A program made the position numbers and the translations under genes. From positions 1 to 64,000 of the forward strand of contig NZ_FXYA01000204.1 of the NCBI RefSeq assembly GCF_900184965.1: DNA of 64,000 nt. Direction: 5' to 3'. The notes under the pieces were generated by a model, which was not told the DNA's origin, made no database searches, and saw only the letters and a program-made list of their open reading frames with translations. Numbering within the stretch: position 1 is the first letter of the stretch; the number at the start of each line of letters is the position of its first letter. This DNA is from Akkermansia muciniphila (lineage in GTDB: Bacteria; Verrucomicrobiota; Verrucomicrobiia; Verrucomicrobiales; Akkermansiaceae). Shown one piece after another: positions 10,303-20,200 of the stretch.

Positions 10303-11505
10303 TTACGGCTCCCCCTTGGAGAAATTCCAGAGGCGGTGCATCGTCATGACGTCCGGAATGTTCATAGGGCGCACCACGCGGAACCCGATCATGCCTCCGT
10401 CCGTCAGGTACCAGATGCTTTTAGGGTTTTGGGGGTCCTGACGGTTCCAGGCGGGGTCGCTGGCGCGCCGCGCCGCGCTTCGCAGGCCGTCCGGGTCGTC
10501 TTCCCACGAACCGCCGCGCACGGTGTGGGGGGCTCCGGGGACGATGACCAGGGGGTCTTTCGCGGGTAGGCCGCTCCGCTTGCCGTAGGCATCCGGAACG
10601 TAGGAGTCCAAAACCCATTCCGCCACATTTCCGTGCATGTCCCGGAGGCCCCACTTATTCGGTTTTTTGGAGCCTGTTTTCTGGTAGCGGTCATTGGAAT
10701 TGTTCCAGTACCAGCCGTACTGGTCCAGGGGGGCTTCTCCATTGCCGTAAGAGTAGGCGCCGGGGGAGCCGGCCCGGCAGGCGTATTCCCATTCCGCTTC
10801 CGTGGGCAGACGGTAGTAATGCCCGGTCTGGGCGCTCAGCCATTCGCAGAATTTGCTGGCGGCGTGATGGGACATGGAGATGGCAGGCAGACCGTGTTCA
10901 TAGCCGTGGCCCATGCCCAGGTTCATGGCGGTGTAGGGGGCGGTGGGCTGCGTCACGAAGTCCCAGAGCTCGTCATCCGGCTGTTCCTCCAGAAGCTGGC
11001 CGTCCTTGGCGCGCGGACGTCCGTTTTCCATGAAGGCCGTATAAAGTTCCCAGGGGATTTCCGTTTCCGAGATCCAGAAGGGGGAGACGCTCACTTCATG
11101 CCGCGGACCTTCGTCCGGTTTCCGGTGCGGCTCTTCCGCGGGACTTCCCATAAGGAACGTTCCTCCCGGTATGGCGACCATGCGCAGGGAAGCTCCCGCC
11201 GCAGGCACCGTTTCCGTGTAGGATTCAGCATGTGCCGGATTTCCGGAAGCTTCAATGAGCTGATGGATTTGGCGCGTCGTGCCGACCAGTTCCCGGGACG
11301 GCAGGTCATCCGGGACGGGAAGGGAAGCGCCGGCAGCGCGGTCCAGCTCCCGCTTTTGCAGCGCGGAACGGCTTTCCCCCCACTGGCGCGCGCTGGTAAT
11401 GCGCGCGGCATCTTCCGTGGCCGGGCGGGGGGAATTTTCTTCCCGGCACCCGGCCAGCAGGGCGCTTCCTCCCAGAAAGCAGGAAACAAGGAAAATGCCG
11501 CGCAT
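10303..11505 (-). CDS. Formylglycine-generating-enzyme-fold (SUMF1/EgtB-type) lipoprotein
   Basis: A 400-residue protein with a lipoprotein signal ending GSALLAGC (Cys 20) and an FGE-sulfatase-fold domain from about residue 108 to 383. Landmarks are MVAIPGGTFLMGSP, YRLPTEAEWEYACRAG, WGLRDMHGNVAEWVLDSY, VRGGSW and GMIGFRVVRP. True aerobic FGEs have paired catalytic Cys just after the RGGSW region; here that stretch (EDDPDGLRSAARRAS) has none. So it probably does not activate sulfatases and may be a surface or periplasmic binding or structural member of the fold. It ends about 390 bp upstream of the PEP-CTERM start, beyond the repeat region. Confidence 0.87.
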   Translation of the reverse strand: MRGIFLVSCFLGGSALLAGCREENSPRPATEDAARITSARQWGESRSALQKRELDRAAGASLPVPDDLPSRELVGTTRQIHQLIEASGNPAHAESYTETVPAAGASLRMVAIPGGTFLMGSPAEEPHRKPDEGPRHEVSVSPFWISETEIPWELYTAFMENGRPRAKDGQLLEEQPDDELWDFVTQPTAPYTAMNLGMGHGYEHGLPAISMSHHAASKFCEWLSAQTGHYYRLPTEAEWEYACRAGSPGAYSYGNGEAPLDQYGWYWNNSNDRYQKTGSKKPNKWGLRDMHGNVAEWVLDSYVPDAYGKRSGLPAKDPLVIVPGAPHTVRGGSWEDDPDGLRSAARRASDPAWNRQDPQNPKSIWYLTDGGMIGFRVVRPMNIPDVMTMHRLWNFSKGEP

Positions 11506-11528
11506 GGAATGGTAAGAACCGGAAGGCC

Positions 11529-12275
11529 CTACATGGTCATGCCCCCGTCGCAGGCAATGACCTGTCCGGTAATGTAACGGGCATCGTCAGAGGCCAGGAA
11601 GGCCGTCAGGGCGGCGATGTCTTCCACGGAGCCTTGTTCCTTCAAAGGAATTTTCTTAACGATTTCTTCCTTGAGATTGTCGGGGATGGCGTTGGACATT
11701 TCCGTGGAGATGAAGCCGGGAGCAATAGCGTTGCACGTGACTTTGCGCGGAGCGAATTCCTGGGCCAGGGATTTGGTGAAGCCGATGAGGCCCGCCTTGG
11801 AAGCGGCGTAATTGGCCTGGCCGATGTTGCCGACGAGGCCGATGACGGAACTCATGTTGATGATGCGCCCGGCCGGGGATTTCATCAGAACGCGCTGGAG
11901 GGCCTTGACCGTATTGAACGCGCTTTTCAGGTTGGTGTCCAGAACGGCGTCCCAGTCTTCCTCCTTCATGCGGAGCATCAGGGTGTCCCTCGTGATGCCG
12001 GCGTTGTTCACCAGGATGTCAATCTGCGGGAAGTCTTTCAAAATGGCGGCCATGGTTTCCTGAACGGCCGCGTAATCCGCTACGTCGCAGGGGTAGGCCT
12101 TGCAGGAGTCCGGAAATTCCCTGTTGATCTCTTCTGCGGCTCCCCCGCAGCTGGACGGGCTGCGGCTGATCAGGATGACCCTGGCTCCTTCCGAAGCGAA
12201 GCGGCGCGCGACGGCATTGCCGATTCCGCGGCCCGCGCCGGTAACGATGGCTGTTTTACCTGCTAACTTTTGCAT
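11529..12275 (-). CDS. fabG: 3-oxoacyl-[acyl-carrier-protein] reductase
   Basis: A 248-residue short-chain dehydrogenase. The NAD(P)-binding motif is TGAGRGIGNAVA, followed by VNNAGITRD. The catalytic set is Asn in the LDTNLKSAFN segment, Ser in INMSSVIG, and YAASK. The C-terminal ITGQVIACDGGM is typical of FabG. It reduces 3-oxoacyl-ACP in fatty-acid elongation in the cytoplasm. I start at the ATG at 12273-12275 (MQKLAGKTAIVTG), which gives the usual family length; a GTG nine codons upstream is possible. Other SDR substrates cannot be excluded, since no other fab gene adjoins it. Confidence 0.9.
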   Translation of the reverse strand: MQKLAGKTAIVTGAGRGIGNAVARRFASEGARVILISRSPSSCGGAAEEINREFPDSCKAYPCDVADYAAVQETMAAILKDFPQIDILVNNAGITRDTLMLRMKEEDWDAVLDTNLKSAFNTVKALQRVLMKSPAGRIINMSSVIGLVGNIGQANYAASKAGLIGFTKSLAQEFAPRKVTCNAIAPGFISTEMSNAIPDNLKEEIVKKIPLKEQGSVEDIAALTAFLASDDARYITGQVIACDGGMTM

Positions 12276-12516
12276 GCTGCCCACAGTAAACCCGTTTTTC
12301 ACGGTTCCGGCAAGCTTGAAATGGACCTGGCCGCGCAGGAGCCCATACGGGGAAAAGGCTGCCCGGGAATGAAAGAGGGGAAGGAAACGGGGCGGAGAAG
12401 GCTACTGTTCATCTTCTTCATTTTCCCGGATTGTCCGGGAGGGCGCACCGCCTTCATCCTGTCTTTTAAGGAAGGATGAAATTCATGGCAGGGAAAGGGG
12501 AGTTGAAGAAGGGCTT

Positions 12517-14127
12517 CTATTCCGCCGTGATGCCGCCTTTCTCATCATCCAGAATGCCCGATTTTTCCAGATAGTAGTCATATCCGCCCGCGTAGGCGGT
12601 GATGGTCCCCCGGTTCACATGCAGGGTTTTTTGCGCCAGAGAACGGATGAAGTGCACGTCGTGGGAGATGAAGACCAGTGTTCCTTCATAATGCTTCAGA
12701 GCCTGCACCAGGGCTTCCACGGACAAAAGGTCCAGGTGGGTGGTCGGCTCGTCCATCAGCAGGAGATTGGGCGGGTCCACCAGGAATTTGACCAGGCTGA
12801 GCCGCGATTTCTCCCCGCCGGAAAGAACGCTGACGCGTTTTTCCACATCCAGCCTCCGGAACAGGAAGGAGCCCAGGATGGAGCGCGCTTCTTCCTCCCG
12901 GATTTCAGCGCTGCATTTCATAATTTCCTCCAGCACGGTATTTTCCGGGTTCAGGTTTTCCGTTCGCGCCTGGGAGAAGTAGCCGATGCGCGTGGTGGTG
13001 CCGGGAGTGCGCTGCCCGGAGTCAATGGGGATGATGCCCGCCAGGATTTTCAGCAGAGTGGATTTGCCCGCGCCGTTCGGGCCTACGAGAACAGTGCGTT
13101 CCCCGCGTTCCACCAGCAAGTCCAGGTTTTCATAAACCCTGCGGTCGCCATAGGATTGGCAGACTTTTTCCAGCTCAATGACTTTCTGAGTGCTGCGCGG
13201 CGGCTGGGGGAAGTTGAATTTAAATACTTTCCTGCGGGCTACCGGTTTTTGGATGAGCTTCATCTTTTCCAGCTGCTTGATGCGGCTCTGGACCTGTCCG
13301 GCCTTGGAATTAATGGAGCGGAAACGGTCAATAAATTCCTGGATGTGCGCTATTTCCTTCTGCTGGTTGCGGTAGGCCGCCTGAAGCTGTTCGAAGCGCA
13401 CGTCCTTCTGTTGGAGGAAGTCCGAGTAGTTGCCGCGGTATTCCACCAGCTCTTCATTGTCGATGTCGTACACGCTCTCCACCAGTTCGTCCATGAAATC
13501 ACGGTCGTGGGAAATCATCAGGATGGCGCCGGGGTAGTTTTTCAAATATCGCTGGAGCCACAGCAGGGACAGAAGATCCAGGTGGTTGGTAGGTTCGTCC
13601 AGCATCAGGAGGTCCGGTTCCAGGACAAGGAGCTTGGCCAGGTACGCGCGCATGATCCAGCCGCCGGACATTTCCCGGGCGGGGCGGTGGAAGTCGCTTT
13701 CCCGGAAGGCCAGACCTTTGAGAATTTTTTTGGCCTTGGGCTCCAGCTGGTAGCCGTTGGAGGCGTTGAAGGTGTCAATGGCTTCCGCGTACTCCGGCGT
13801 ATCTGTCTTGTTGGCGTTTTCCGCCGTCCGGATGATGTGGATGGCCTGTTCCATTTCCGGCGTGATGCCCAGGGCGATTTCCAGCACGGTTTCATCCTTG
13901 GGTTCGCTGGCTTCCTGGGGAAGATAACCTACGATGGCGTATTCATCCATGCTGATGGAGCCTTCGTCCGGCGCGTCTTCTCCCAGAATCATGCGGAACA
14001 GGGTGGATTTGCCCGCTCCGTTGGGGCCAACCAGAGCTACCCGTTCCCCCCAGTTAATGGTCATTTCCGTTTCCCTGAACAGGGTTCGTCCGGCGTGGGA
14101 TTTCGTGAGATTTTTGATTGTCAGCAT
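12517..14127 (-). CDS. ABC-F family ATPase
   Basis: A 536-residue soluble protein with two ABC domains and no membrane segments. Walker A is GPNGAGKST in both halves. The signatures are MSGGWIMR and LSGGEKSR, and Walker B regions are LLMLDEPTNHLDL and LLLMDEPTTHLDL. The inter-domain linker near residues 240-330 is charged and helical. ABC-F proteins act on ribosomes (EttA, Uup, antibiotic-protection types); which branch this is cannot be settled by eye. The ATG at 14125-14127 (MLTIKNLTK) fits the family start better than an upstream ATG. A second, longer ABC-F gene lies at 34573-36567. Confidence 0.92.
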   Translation of the reverse strand: MLTIKNLTKSHAGRTLFRETEMTINWGERVALVGPNGAGKSTLFRMILGEDAPDEGSISMDEYAIVGYLPQEASEPKDETVLEIALGITPEMEQAIHIIRTAENANKTDTPEYAEAIDTFNASNGYQLEPKAKKILKGLAFRESDFHRPAREMSGGWIMRAYLAKLLVLEPDLLMLDEPTNHLDLLSLLWLQRYLKNYPGAILMISHDRDFMDELVESVYDIDNEELVEYRGNYSDFLQQKDVRFEQLQAAYRNQQKEIAHIQEFIDRFRSINSKAGQVQSRIKQLEKMKLIQKPVARRKVFKFNFPQPPRSTQKVIELEKVCQSYGDRRVYENLDLLVERGERTVLVGPNGAGKSTLLKILAGIIPIDSGQRTPGTTTRIGYFSQARTENLNPENTVLEEIMKCSAEIREEEARSILGSFLFRRLDVEKRVSVLSGGEKSRLSLVKFLVDPPNLLLMDEPTTHLDLLSVEALVQALKHYEGTLVFISHDVHFIRSLAQKTLHVNRGTITAYAGGYDYYLEKSGILDDEKGGITAE

Positions 14128-14249
14128 GGTAAAGAGAGACCGTATTCTACCGGGACGCAAAGGGGAAGGCAAGAGCCGTCAGGGCGGAGGCCGGCATTTT
14201 TGAAAGCTTTACTGGATTTTTGCGCGTAGTCTGGTAGCCTTGGCGCGCC

Positions 14250-14960
14250 ATGCCGACCATGCAGACATTCAGGCTTTTGCTTGCTGCCGCCCTTTTGTGC
14301 GGATGGAGTTCCTGTTGTACTCCTCCGGCGGAGGATTATCTACAAAAACCTTACGTGCAGCAGCAAATGTCCGGGTTGGCAAATGCCTTCCTGGCGCTGC
14401 TTCCGCCGGACAAGGCCGTTCTTCCCGCTGCCGGAGCGGAGGCCAGGTGGCTGGCGGACACGGCTGTAGCCCAGTCCGCCGCGATTGCCCGGGACAACAG
14501 GACGGTGCTGTTTGGCTGGCTGAACAACATTCTGGTCAATTCCAACCTGCGCGACAGGGGGCTGTGCTGGCAAGTCCAGCAGGATTTGTACCGGGATCTG
14601 CGCCGCCGGCCCGTGAAGTATTTCCGCGTAGGGCTGACGATTCGAGACCGTGGAACGGGCAGGGAGCACAGTTGCGTGTATGTCAATGCCGCCGGGAAGG
14701 GATTGCAGGGTTCCATTGTGCTGGATGCCTGGAAGAACTGCGGCCATCTGGTGACGCTGACCCAGAAAGACCGGGAAGGCGGCAAATGGGAGGAAGACTG
14801 GCGGGAGCCGTTTGTTTCCAAAGCCTTTCCGGAGGGGCATTCCTATGGCATGGAACATCACCTGGTCTGGCCCGGGTGGGCCAGGAAACGCCCCATGCTG
14901 GTTCAACGGATATTCCAGTCTGACCAGCGGAATGAGGCGAAGGCGGGCGCCTCTGAATAA
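14250..14960 (+). CDS. Putative lipoprotein of unknown function
   Basis: A 236-residue protein with a signal sequence (MPTMQTFRLLLAAALLCGW) ending in SSCC, a plausible though non-ideal lipobox. The mature part has no family I recognise. Features include a Trp-rich central part, a segment FRVGLTIRDRGTGREHSCVY and a C-terminal stretch rich in Trp and Arg. It is divergent from the ABC-F gene and monocistronic. A start three codons later (MQTFRLLL) is equally possible. Confidence 0.7.
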   Translation: MPTMQTFRLLLAAALLCGWSSCCTPPAEDYLQKPYVQQQMSGLANAFLALLPPDKAVLPAAGAEARWLADTAVAQSAAIARDNRTVLFGWLNNILVNSNLRDRGLCWQVQQDLYRDLRRRPVKYFRVGLTIRDRGTGREHSCVYVNAAGKGLQGSIVLDAWKNCGHLVTLTQKDREGGKWEEDWREPFVSKAFPEGHSYGMEHHLVWPGWARKRPMLVQRIFQSDQRNEAKAGASE

Positions 14961-14968
14961 AGGAACCG

Positions 14969-14988
14969 CCTGCTCCGGCCGGAGCAGG
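14969..14988 (+). terminator. Perfect 20-bp palindrome after the lipoprotein gene
   Basis: cctgctccgg (14969-14978) and ccggagcagg (14979-14988) form a perfect palindrome 9 bp past the stop. There is no U tract, so it may be a 3'-end stabiliser rather than a true terminator. Confidence 0.4.
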
Positions 14989-15122
14989 TACACGACGCTG
15001 CGCGACGGCGGTTGACGCCTGCGCGGCCGTATATGCAGGCGCCTGTTGCGGCAGCCGCCATTTTTAAGTAACATTCCGGCGGAATCGGCAAATGGCGGCG
15101 GGAGCCAGGGTTCAGGGCAAAT

Positions 15123-15153
15123 AAAAACGCACTCAGTGCGTACACCGAGTGCG
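15123..15153 (-). terminator. Rho-independent terminator of the small lipoprotein gene
   Basis: Arms 15128-15134 (cgcactc) and 15147-15153 (gagtgcg) are followed on the minus-strand transcript by a five-U run (aaaaa at 15123-15127 on the plus strand). It lies about 50 bp beyond the stop of the 42-codon gene and supports that gene being real and transcribed. Confidence 0.75.
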
Positions 15154-15203
15154 GATTAATTGGATGATTTGCTAGTGTTGCAGGGCAAAACCCCGCTGCA
15201 AAC

Positions 15204-15332
15204 TTACTTGCCCTTGGCCTGCACAACCGGAGCGGGAGCAGGAGCGGTGGTTTGCTGTTGCTGCTGCTGCTGGGAGCAAGAAGCGACCAGGCAAGCGGCG
15301 CCGGCGATGGCGAGGATAGCGATGTTCTTCAT
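15204..15332 (-). CDS. 42-residue glutamine-rich lipoprotein
   Basis: A short gene, ATG at 15330-15332 and TAA at 15204-15206. The N-terminus MKNIAILAIAGAACLVASC is a clear lipoprotein signal with lipobox VASC. After the lipidated Cys come Ser, seven consecutive Gln, two Thr, an Ala-Pro repeat and a Lys-rich end (QAKGK). The mature peptide is only 24 residues and resembles tiny tethered lipoproteins of the outer membrane. Its own terminator follows at 15123-15153, and an 8-bp hairpin lies in its leader. Function unknown. Confidence 0.75.
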   Translation of the reverse strand: MKNIAILAIAGAACLVASCSQQQQQQQTTAPAPAPVVQAKGK

Positions 15333-15367
15333 AATTCGAATTAAATACAGTGTTTATTAACTACTGG

Positions 15368-15389
15368 AACCTCCGCATCCACGGAGGTT
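15368..15389 (-). promoter_or_regulatory. Hairpin in the leader of the small lipoprotein gene
   Basis: aacctccg (15368-15375) and cggaggtt (15382-15389) are perfectly complementary, about 36 bp upstream of the start codon. It could be a 5'-UTR structure or an upstream 3' end. I cannot decide which. Confidence 0.3.
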
Positions 15390-15459
15390 TGCTGGGACCA
15401 ATGTAAATGGTGGCAAGTAGAAATCAAGAGATTTTCTTGTTCCATGTCACGGCATTACA

Positions 15460-15497
15460 GAAAAGAGCAGGACCCCCGGTTTCTGGAGTCCTGCTCT
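15460..15497 (-). terminator. Rho-independent terminator of hpf
   Basis: Arms 15464-15473 (agagcaggac) and 15488-15497 (gtcctgctct) are followed on the minus strand by UUUUCUGU. It lies 43 bp past the hpf stop. Confidence 0.8.
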
Positions 15498-15539
15498 TGT
15501 TGACGCGTTATGGAAAACGGTTTGTTTCAACCCCGTTTT

Positions 15540-16139
15540 TTACGCTTGCAGACTGGCCCCAAGCTCAATGATCGAGTAGTCTCCGTCCGGTCTCCGGTAC
15601 ACGATCTGGAGCACGTCGCGCCGCGCATTCCTGTAGAGCACGAAGGGCTTATCGGAAAGTTCCAATTCCATGATAGCCTCTTCCTTGTAAAGCTTTTTGA
15701 GATTGTAGCTTTCTCTGTGAATGAGCAGGGGTTCCGGGTCTTCCTGGGAATCTCCGGGGTAATCCAGCACGGAATCGTCATATACCGTTTCATCCAGTTT
15801 GCGGATAGTTTCCTGGTGATGGGGACGGAAATTCTTCATCAGGCGCGTTTTATGCTTGCGCATGCGGCGCATGATTTTGGTGATCGTCTCATCAACGCAG
15901 GCGTACATGTCCGTCCCTTCCGTGGAAGCGTCAATGGTGATATGGTCTGAACAGAACAGGATTACCTGGGAAATCTTGCGGTCGCGTTGCACATCAAGCA
16001 ATACTTTAACCTCCATAATGCGCGGGAAATCCAGGCGGATCCCCTCAATCTTTTTCGTTACGAATTCCCGAATCGCGTCTGTGACTTCCACGTGGCGCCC
16101 CGTGATCGTAATGGGTGTGTTTACGTTTACCTTTTGCAT
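15540..16139 (-). CDS. hpf: Ribosome hibernation promoting factor, long form
   Basis: A 199-residue protein. Residues 1-105 form the RaiA/HPF ribosome-binding domain (ITITGRHVEVTDAIREFVTK, then a basic RKHKTRLMKNF stretch). After an acidic linker rich in Asp/Glu, residues 140-195 form the C-terminal dimerisation domain (RESYNLKKLYKEEAIMELE, then FVLYRNARRDVLQIVYRRPDG). Long HPF makes inactive 100S ribosome dimers in stationary phase. A good ribosome-binding site (AAAGAGGT) lies about 6-8 nt before the ATG. It is monocistronic with its own terminator. Confidence 0.95.
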   Translation of the reverse strand: MQKVNVNTPITITGRHVEVTDAIREFVTKKIEGIRLDFPRIMEVKVLLDVQRDRKISQVILFCSDHITIDASTEGTDMYACVDETITKIMRRMRKHKTRLMKNFRPHHQETIRKLDETVYDDSVLDYPGDSQEDPEPLLIHRESYNLKKLYKEEAIMELELSDKPFVLYRNARRDVLQIVYRRPDGDYSIIELGASLQA

Positions 16140-16196
16140 TGTCGTACCTCTTTCTAGTTGATGTTAATGCGCGGACTCCCGGTCCGCACCTTTCAA

Positions 16197-16224
16197 GATA
16201 TACAGATTTGACAATGTTTGTCGA
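16197..16224 (-). promoter_or_regulatory. Candidate hpf promoter
   Basis: On the minus strand TCGACA (16219-16224) and TATATC (16197-16202) are 16 nt apart, about 60 bp upstream of hpf. A short dyad gacaa-tgt-ttgtc (16210-16222) overlaps the -35 side and could be an operator. Both calls are by eye only. Confidence 0.35.
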
Positions 16225-16428
16225 GGAATCCTTTCTTTTTTTCGTGTGCAGGGAAAGGCGTTTTTCCTTTTCCGTTCCCATTTGCCGGAACCGGGCGACT
16301 CTCCTACCTGTTGTGAGCCAATCAATCGGGGAGCGGCTGTTCCCGTTTATTGCCTTCCTGCGTCTCCGGAATGCGTTTCAGGGCTTCTGTCATACAACTG
16401 CGGGCATAAAAAAATTATTTGAAAGTAC

Positions 16429-16456
16429 TTGACATGCCGCGGAAATGTATTATAAC
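16429..16456 (+). promoter_or_regulatory. Promoter of the initiator tRNA gene
   Basis: A perfect TTGACA (16429-16434) is followed after 16 nt by TATAAC (16451-16456). The tRNA starts 33 bp further on, consistent with a short 5' leader removed by RNase P. Confidence 0.75.
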
Positions 16457-16489
16457 GGTCGCGCACTCCTATACGGATGCTCTCTAAAT

Positions 16490-16566
<77 letters not shown>

Positions 16567-16573
16567 TTTGAAG

Positions 16574-16605
16574 GCCCTGCAAGCAATAAGCTTGCGGGGC
16601 TTTTT
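16574..16605 (+). terminator. Rho-independent terminator of the tRNA gene
   Basis: Arms 16574-16584 (gccctgcaagc) and 16590-16600 (gcttgcggggc) are followed by TTTTT at 16601-16605. Confidence 0.9.
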
Positions 16606-17269
16606 CGTTACGGTTGGAAAAGCATCCGGCAGGTATTGGGAACCTGTTGTTTTCGAGAGCTTTTTGACTTTTCAAGCTGCCGGGGTATGGTAGGCCGGCC
16701 CGCAAGATCGTGGAACGTGTATTTAATTCCGGCGACCGGGATTTGGAATCCATCATGACTCCGTGGGGAATATGGCATGAATATGGCATGGCTGGATGCC
16801 AGGCCGGCGGTGGATGGGATTTCCGCAGTCGTGAACCGGGGGTTTTCTCACAAGTATCCTCTGGCTAACGGTTCCCAGGACCATGGCACGGTTTTGTTGA
16901 TGGACCCGCGGCATTCCGCCGCGCAGGAGGGCAGTTTCCGGAGCCGGGGGAATAGGTCGCCAGAGGGTACCCATAAGGGCTTCAGCGCGCTTGATTCATT
17001 TGACGATGTGATGCCGTGGAGAAGAAATAATGTCATCATGGAAAGATAACCTTCTGTGAGCAGGTATTTTATGAACGTGTGGAGCAATGGCGCGCCGTTG
17101 CTGCCGTCTTTGACCTTGTTACGATTAAGGACAAAGGGTATGGTGCGGCAAGATAACCTGCGCCATTAGACGGCACAATGAATGAAAGCGGTCTGCTGTC
17201 CGTCGGGAAACGGCTGTTTGCGTCCTTCCCGCGATGCCGCTCCGCTGAATAACATAAAATACTACAATA
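16606..17269. other. Gene-poor region between tRNA-Met and the GH31 gene
   Basis: No intact gene is evident. One degenerate copy of the 15-bp element (gatttggaatcc) lies near 16740-16751. In plus-strand frame, about 17052-17154 encodes an open, protein-like stretch (EQVFYERVEQWRAVAAVFDL and on to KDKGYGAAR, then TAA) without a start codon, possibly the tail of a decayed gene. No promoter for the GH31 gene stands out. Confidence 0.4.
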
Positions 17270-20200
17270 ATGGGAAACTCAATAGACCATGGCATGTTCC
17301 GGAATTCCGTCCTGCTGGCTTTCGGATTGTCCATTTCCTTCTCGGGCTTCGCACTTGCCGCATTGGAAGAGCCGGTTCCTGGACAACAGGTCCAGGCCGT
17401 TGAAGGCGCCAGGAAAATCAATCCTGCCGCCGTGGAAGTGCTGCTTGACAACAATCGCCGGATGACGCTCGATTTTTACGGAGATAACGTTTTCCGTATT
17501 TTCAGAGATGACAAAGGCGGCATTATCCGCGACCCCAAGGCGGACCCGGAAGCCCGCATTCTGGCGGACAATCCCCGGAAGCCGGTTTCCCGGCTGGATG
17601 TGGACCAGAAGGGCGATGCGGTTGTCATCACTACGGGGAAGGTCAGGATTGAGATAAATAAAAAGACCTCTCTTTTCAAGGTGATCAATCTGAAGGATCA
17701 TTCCGTAGTGGCGGAGCAGGCATCCCCCATTCTTTTTGAAAAGGGCAGAACCAGTTTTTCCCTGAAGGCGAAGCCGGACGAATATTTTTACGGCGGCGGC
17801 GTGCAGAACGGCCGTTTTTCCCATAAGGGAAAGGTCATTTCCATAGAAAACCAGAACAGCTGGACGGATGGCGGCGTGGCTTCCCCCACTCCTTTTTACT
17901 GGTCCACCGGCGGGTACGGCGTCATGTGGCATACCTTCAAGAAAGGGCAGTATGATTTCGGCTCCAGGGAAGAGAATCTGGTGAACCTCTCGCATGATGA
18001 AAATTATCTGGACGTCTTTTTCATGGTCAACGACGGGCCGGTCAGTCTTTTGAGGGATTTCTACCAGCTTACCGGCGCTCCCGTTCTGCTGCCCAAGTTC
18101 GCCTTTTACCAGGGGCATCTGAACGCCTATAACCGGGATTACTGGAAGGAAGATGAAAAGGGCATCCTGTTTGAGGACGGGAAACGGTACAAGGAAAGCC
18201 AGAAGGATAACGGAGGCATTAAGGAATCCCTGAACGGGGAATTGAACAATTACCAGTTTTCCGGACGCGCCGTCGTGGACCGTTACAAGGCCCATGACAT
18301 GCCGTTGGGATGGCTTCTGCCGAACGACGGCTACGGAGCCGGGTACGGCCAGACGGATACCCTGGACGGCAATATCGCGAATTTGAAGAGCCTGGCGGAC
18401 TACGCCAGGAAGAACGGCGTGGAAATCGGGTTGTGGACTCAGTCCGACCTGCATCCCAAGCCGGAAATCAGCGCTTTGCTGCAGCGCGATATCGTGAAGG
18501 AGGTGCGGGACGCCGGAGTGCGCGTGCTGAAAACGGACGTGGCCTGGGTAGGCGCGGGCTATTCCTTCGGGCTGAACGGCATTACGGACGTGGCCCAGAT
18601 CATGACCTACTACGGGAACAACAGCCGCCCGTTCATCATTTCCCTGGACGGCTGGGCGGGAACCCAGCGGTATGCCGGCATCTGGTCGGGCGACCAGACG
18701 GGCGGCGTCTGGGAGTACATCCGTTTCCATATTCCCACCTACATCGGCTCCGGTCTTTCCGGGCAGCCCAACATCTGTTCGGACATGGACGGCATTTTCG
18801 GCGGCAAGAACCCGCTGGTGAATGTCCGCGATTTCCAGTGGAAAACGTTCACCCCCATGGAACTGAACATGGATGGCTGGGGCGCCAATGAAAAGTATCC
18901 CCATGTCTTCGGGGAACCTTATACTTCCATTAACCGGTGGTATCTCAAGCTCAAGTCGGAACTGCTCCCGTACGCCTACAGCATCGCGGAGGAATCCGTT
19001 TCCGGACTGCCCATGATCCGGGCCATGTTCCTGGAATATCCCAATCCCTACACGCTGGGGAAGGCGACGCAGTACCAGTTCCTGTACGGCCCCTATTTTC
19101 TGGTGGCTCCCATTTACCAGGAAACCAGGGCGGACGAGGAGGGAAATGACGTCCGCCACGGCATTTACCTGCCGGAAGGACAGTGGATCGATTATTTCAC
19201 CGGGGATTTGTATGAAGGCGGCAAGATTTACAATGACGTTGACGCTCCTTTGTGGAAGCTGCCCGTGTTCGTCAAGAACGGCGCGATTATTCCCATGGCT
19301 AACCCGAGCAACAATGTCTCGGAAATTAATCCGAACCTGCGCATTTACGAGCTTTATCCGCACGGCAGCACTTCCTTCACCGTGTATGACGACGACGGCG
19401 TGACGGAAGAATACAGGGCTGGCAAAGGCGTCCGCACCCTGGTTGAATCCCGGACGGACGACAAGAACAACGTGACCGTCACCGTTCATCCGGCGGTGGG
19501 GGATTTCAACGGCTTCCAGAAGAAGAAGGCCACGGAGTTCCGCATCAACGTGACGCAGAAGCCGTCCGGGGTTTCCGCCAAAATCGGGGAAAACAGCGTC
19601 AACCTGGCGGAGGCGAATTCCATGGATGAGTTCAAGTCCCGGGAGAATGTTTATTTTTATGACCGGGCTCCCAACCTGAACAGGTTCGCGACGAAGGGAA
19701 GCGATTTTGAGAAAAAGGCGATTGCCGGGAACCCTCAATTGCTGGTGAAGCTGGGCGCGGCAGATATTACGGCGGCCCCCACGGTGCTTTCCGTGGAAGG
19801 GTTCCGGTTTGAACCCGCTGAAAAGTACCGTCTTTCTTCCGGCGCGCTGACCGCTCCCGCCAATGCTGCGGTGACGGAGGAAAACGCGGCGGCCTATACC
19901 CTGAAGCCCACGTGGGACGCCGTTCCGAATGCCGATTTCTATGAAATCGAATTCGGCGGAATGCTGTACACCACCATCAAAGGGACGGAATTCCTGTTTG
20001 AGGATTTGGAGGCTGAGACGCCTTATTCCTTCAAGGTGCGGGCCGTCAACAAGGACGGCCATTCCGCGTGGACGGCTGTCAGCGCGAAGACGAAGGCCAA
20101 TCCGCTCGAATTCGCCATTCCTGGAATTGAGGGCGAGACGAGCGTCGAAAGCCAGGGCAATTCCCTGGTGAAGTTGTTTGACTTCAAGGAAAAGGATGCC

